This document shows positions 61,284 to 64,000 of a DNA stretch of 64,000 nucleotides, in pieces. The stretch is taken from positions 1,302,001 through 1,366,000 of the forward strand of contig CP064997.1 in assembly GCA_016700055.1 (NCBI GenBank), written 5' to 3'. The stretch comes from Actinomycetota bacterium (GTDB lineage: Bacteria > Actinomycetota > Acidimicrobiia > Acidimicrobiales > Ilumatobacteraceae). A program made the translations under genes and the position numbers. How positions within the stretch are numbered: position 1 is the stretch's first letter; every line of letters starts with the position of its first letter. The notes beneath the pieces were generated by a model, which had not been told where the DNA came from, made no database searches, and saw nothing but the letters and a program-made list of their open reading frames with translations.

Positions 61284-62666
61284 CGGCGGGAGCGCTTGGG
61301 TGAGGTCGAGGTAGCCGGACATGCCGGCGAGCACCTGATCGCGCGGGATCTCGCTGCCGCCTCCTCCGTAGAGCGCGCCCGAGCGGGGCGCGGTGCCGGC
61401 CGCGGCCTCACGCCGCGCGTGCTCGACGGCGTCGGCGAGGTCGGCGGCGAAGCGCTCGACGACGCCGGGGCTGGTGTTCGGGCGGGTGACGCAGAAGTGC
61501 ACCGCCGGCGGGAACTGCAACCCGTTCAGGCGCCAGCCCTTCTCGGCGAGGTGGTCGTTGACGTGGTAGATGTCGATCCCCGACCCCTCCGCATGGCTGA
61601 AGGCGACGTTGAACCGGGGGTCGCCGAGCACGCGCAGCTCGGGGTGCGACTCGATCGTGGCCCGCAGCGAGGCCGCGGTGGAGAAGATGTCGGCGGCGAT
61701 CGCGCGGAAGCCCTCTCGCCCGAGGGTCACGAGCGAGGCCCAGGCCGCGGCGATGATCCCCCCGGAGCGGCTGCCGCTCATCCCCGGCGACGCGTACAGC
61801 CCGCCCGGCCAATCGGCGACGGTGAAGTACTGCAGCCGGCGCAGCTCGGGCGAGCGGTACAGCAACACGCTCGACCCCTTCAGGCCGAAGCCGTACTTGT
61901 GGGTGTCGGCGCTGATCGAGGTGACCCCGGACAGGCGGAAGTCGAACACCGGTACGTCGACGCCCACCGACTCCGCCCACGCCAGGACGAACCCGCCGAG
62001 GCAGCCGTCCACGTGCAGGTTGATGCCGTGCTCGACGGCGAGCTCGCTCAGCTGCGCGATCCCGTCGACCAGCCCGTGCGGGTAGGTGCCCGCCGAGCCG
62101 ACGAGGGCGACCGTGTTCGAATCGACCATCGCTGCCGCGGCCTCGACGTCGACGACGTACTGGTCGGTCACCGGCGCCTTGCGTAGCTCGATGCCGAAGT
62201 AGTGGGCGCCCTTGTCGAACGCCGGGTGCGCGGTGACGGGCATCACCACGTTCGCCCGGGTGATCCCCCGCGCCCGGCCCCACTCGCGGTACACGAGCAG
62301 CGGGTTCATCAGGCTCTCGGTGCCGCCGCTCGTCAGCACACCGCACACCGACTGCTCCGCCACCGCGTCGGCGTGCATCAGGTCGGCGGTCATCGCGATG
62401 AGCTCACCTTCGAACTTGGTCGCGCTCGGGTACATGTCCCGTTGCAGCACGTTCGCGTGGCTGTACAGCCCGAACACCTCGTTCAAGAACGCGTAGTGCT
62501 CCTCGTCGCCGGAGTAGATCGACCCCGAGATCCGCCCCTCGTGGTAGGGGGCGTCCTCCAGCCCGGCCATCGCCCGCACCTCCGCGAGCAGGTCATCGTG
62601 GGAGCGGCGGTGCTCGGGGAAGTGCCGCTGCACCGGGTACTGCTCGGCGTACGGGAAGGGTGCCAT
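61260..62666 (-). CDS. PLP-dependent lyase/decarboxylase, sphingosine-1-phosphate lyase type
   Basis: A 468-residue group II PLP enzyme. T-S-G-G-T-E-S-L-M near 112-120, H-V-D-G-C-L-G-G at 218-225 and S-I-S-A-D-T-H-K-Y-G-F-G-L-K-G-S-S with PLP Lys257 match the sphingosine-1-phosphate lyase branch, which cleaves phosphorylated amino alcohols. Amino-acid decarboxylation is an alternative. The ATG has AAGGAGG 8 bases upstream and lies 4 bases after the FGGY kinase stop, so the two genes are coupled. The C-terminus runs into an inverted repeat. Confidence 0.85.
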   Translation of the reverse strand: MAPFPYAEQYPVQRHFPEHRRSHDDLLAEVRAMAGLEDAPYHEGRISGSIYSGDEEHYAFLNEVFGLYSHANVLQRDMYPSATKFEGELIAMTADLMHADAVAEQSVCGVLTSGGTESLMNPLLVYREWGRARGITRANVVMPVTAHPAFDKGAHYFGIELRKAPVTDQYVVDVEAAAAMVDSNTVALVGSAGTYPHGLVDGIAQLSELAVEHGINLHVDGCLGGFVLAWAESVGVDVPVFDFRLSGVTSISADTHKYGFGLKGSSVLLYRSPELRRLQYFTVADWPGGLYASPGMSGSRSGGIIAAAWASLVTLGREGFRAIAADIFSTAASLRATIESHPELRVLGDPRFNVAFSHAEGSGIDIYHVNDHLAEKGWRLNGLQFPPAVHFCVTRPNTSPGVVERFAADLADAVEHARREAAAGTAPRSGALYGGGGSEIPRDQVLAGMSGYLDLTQALPPLSSRSDS

Positions 62667-62670
62667 CGCG

Positions 62671-64000
<1,330 letters not shown>

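Overview
The window is a dense, GC-rich stretch of a bacterial chromosome, almost entirely coding and nearly all on the minus strand. It carries the ribosomal-protein / RNA-polymerase superoperon and a complex I operon. GC-ending codons, GTG starts, TAnnnT -10 boxes, apparently leaderless mRNAs, a zinc-type S14 and an actinobacterial RpoB Rif-region sequence point to a high-GC actinobacterium. My best guess is Acidimicrobiia (Ilumatobacter-like), but this is an inference and not proven here.

Layout in the direction of transcription (high to low coordinates). 64000-61260: 5'-truncated FGGY sugar kinase and a PLP-dependent lyase/decarboxylase of the sphingosine-1-phosphate lyase type. 61171-50416: complex I operon nuoABCDHIJKLMN without nuoE, nuoF or nuoG, ending in a gene for an NDUFAF7/MidA-type methyltransferase (49389-50432). 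49322-44665: acetyl-CoA synthetase, a small HAD phosphatase-like protein, and a large membrane-anchored protein with Glu-Pro repeats and a degenerate metalloprotease-like domain. 44660-43143: yajQ and a GNAT acetyltransferase on the plus strand, interleaved with minus-strand tRNA-Tyr, tRNA-Thr and tRNA-Met. 43073-30028: tuf copy 2, rpmG, tRNA-Trp, secE, nusG, rplK, rplA, rplJ, rplL, rpoB, rpoC. 29942-24764: rpsL, rpsG, a CBS-domain gene, fusA, tuf copy 1, rpsJ, closed by a strong terminator. 24645-21823: an HtrA-like protease and glpD, inserted between rpsJ and rplC. 21534-10059: rplC through secY and adk. 10007-9399: a Pro-rich membrane protein where map and infA would be expected. 9159-5392: rpmJ, rpsM, rpsK, rpsD, rpoA, rplQ, truA. 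5314-3195: a response regulator and a convergent histidine kinase with overlapping 3' ends. 3096-591: a small unknown gene, otsA and otsB (trehalose). 484-1: rplM and the first codons of rpsI.

Most of the window makes the translation and transcription machinery: about 30 ribosomal proteins, EF-Tu twice, EF-G, SecE/SecY, NusG and the RNA polymerase alpha, beta and beta' subunits. The rest supplies proton-pumping respiration (Nuo, GlpD), acetate activation, trehalose synthesis and envelope sensing or proteolysis. Four sigma70-like promoters (in front of rplM, rpmJ, rplC and rpsL) and a weaker one before rpoB can be read by eye. An L10-type leader, an rplC leader with two hairpins and an rplL-rpoB attenuator-like stem give plausible control points.

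The least ordinary features are: two near-identical tuf genes with a codon usage unlike every neighbour except at their 3' ends; non-ribosomal genes inserted at three points of the superoperon; the EFG-less nuo operon with an adjacent complex I assembly methyltransferase; a protein that looks like an inactivated gluzincin protease; acidic tails on L22, S3 and NusG; a nearly uracil-free rpoB-rpoC spacer; and an 18-bp perfect inverted repeat that forms the last codons of a gene.
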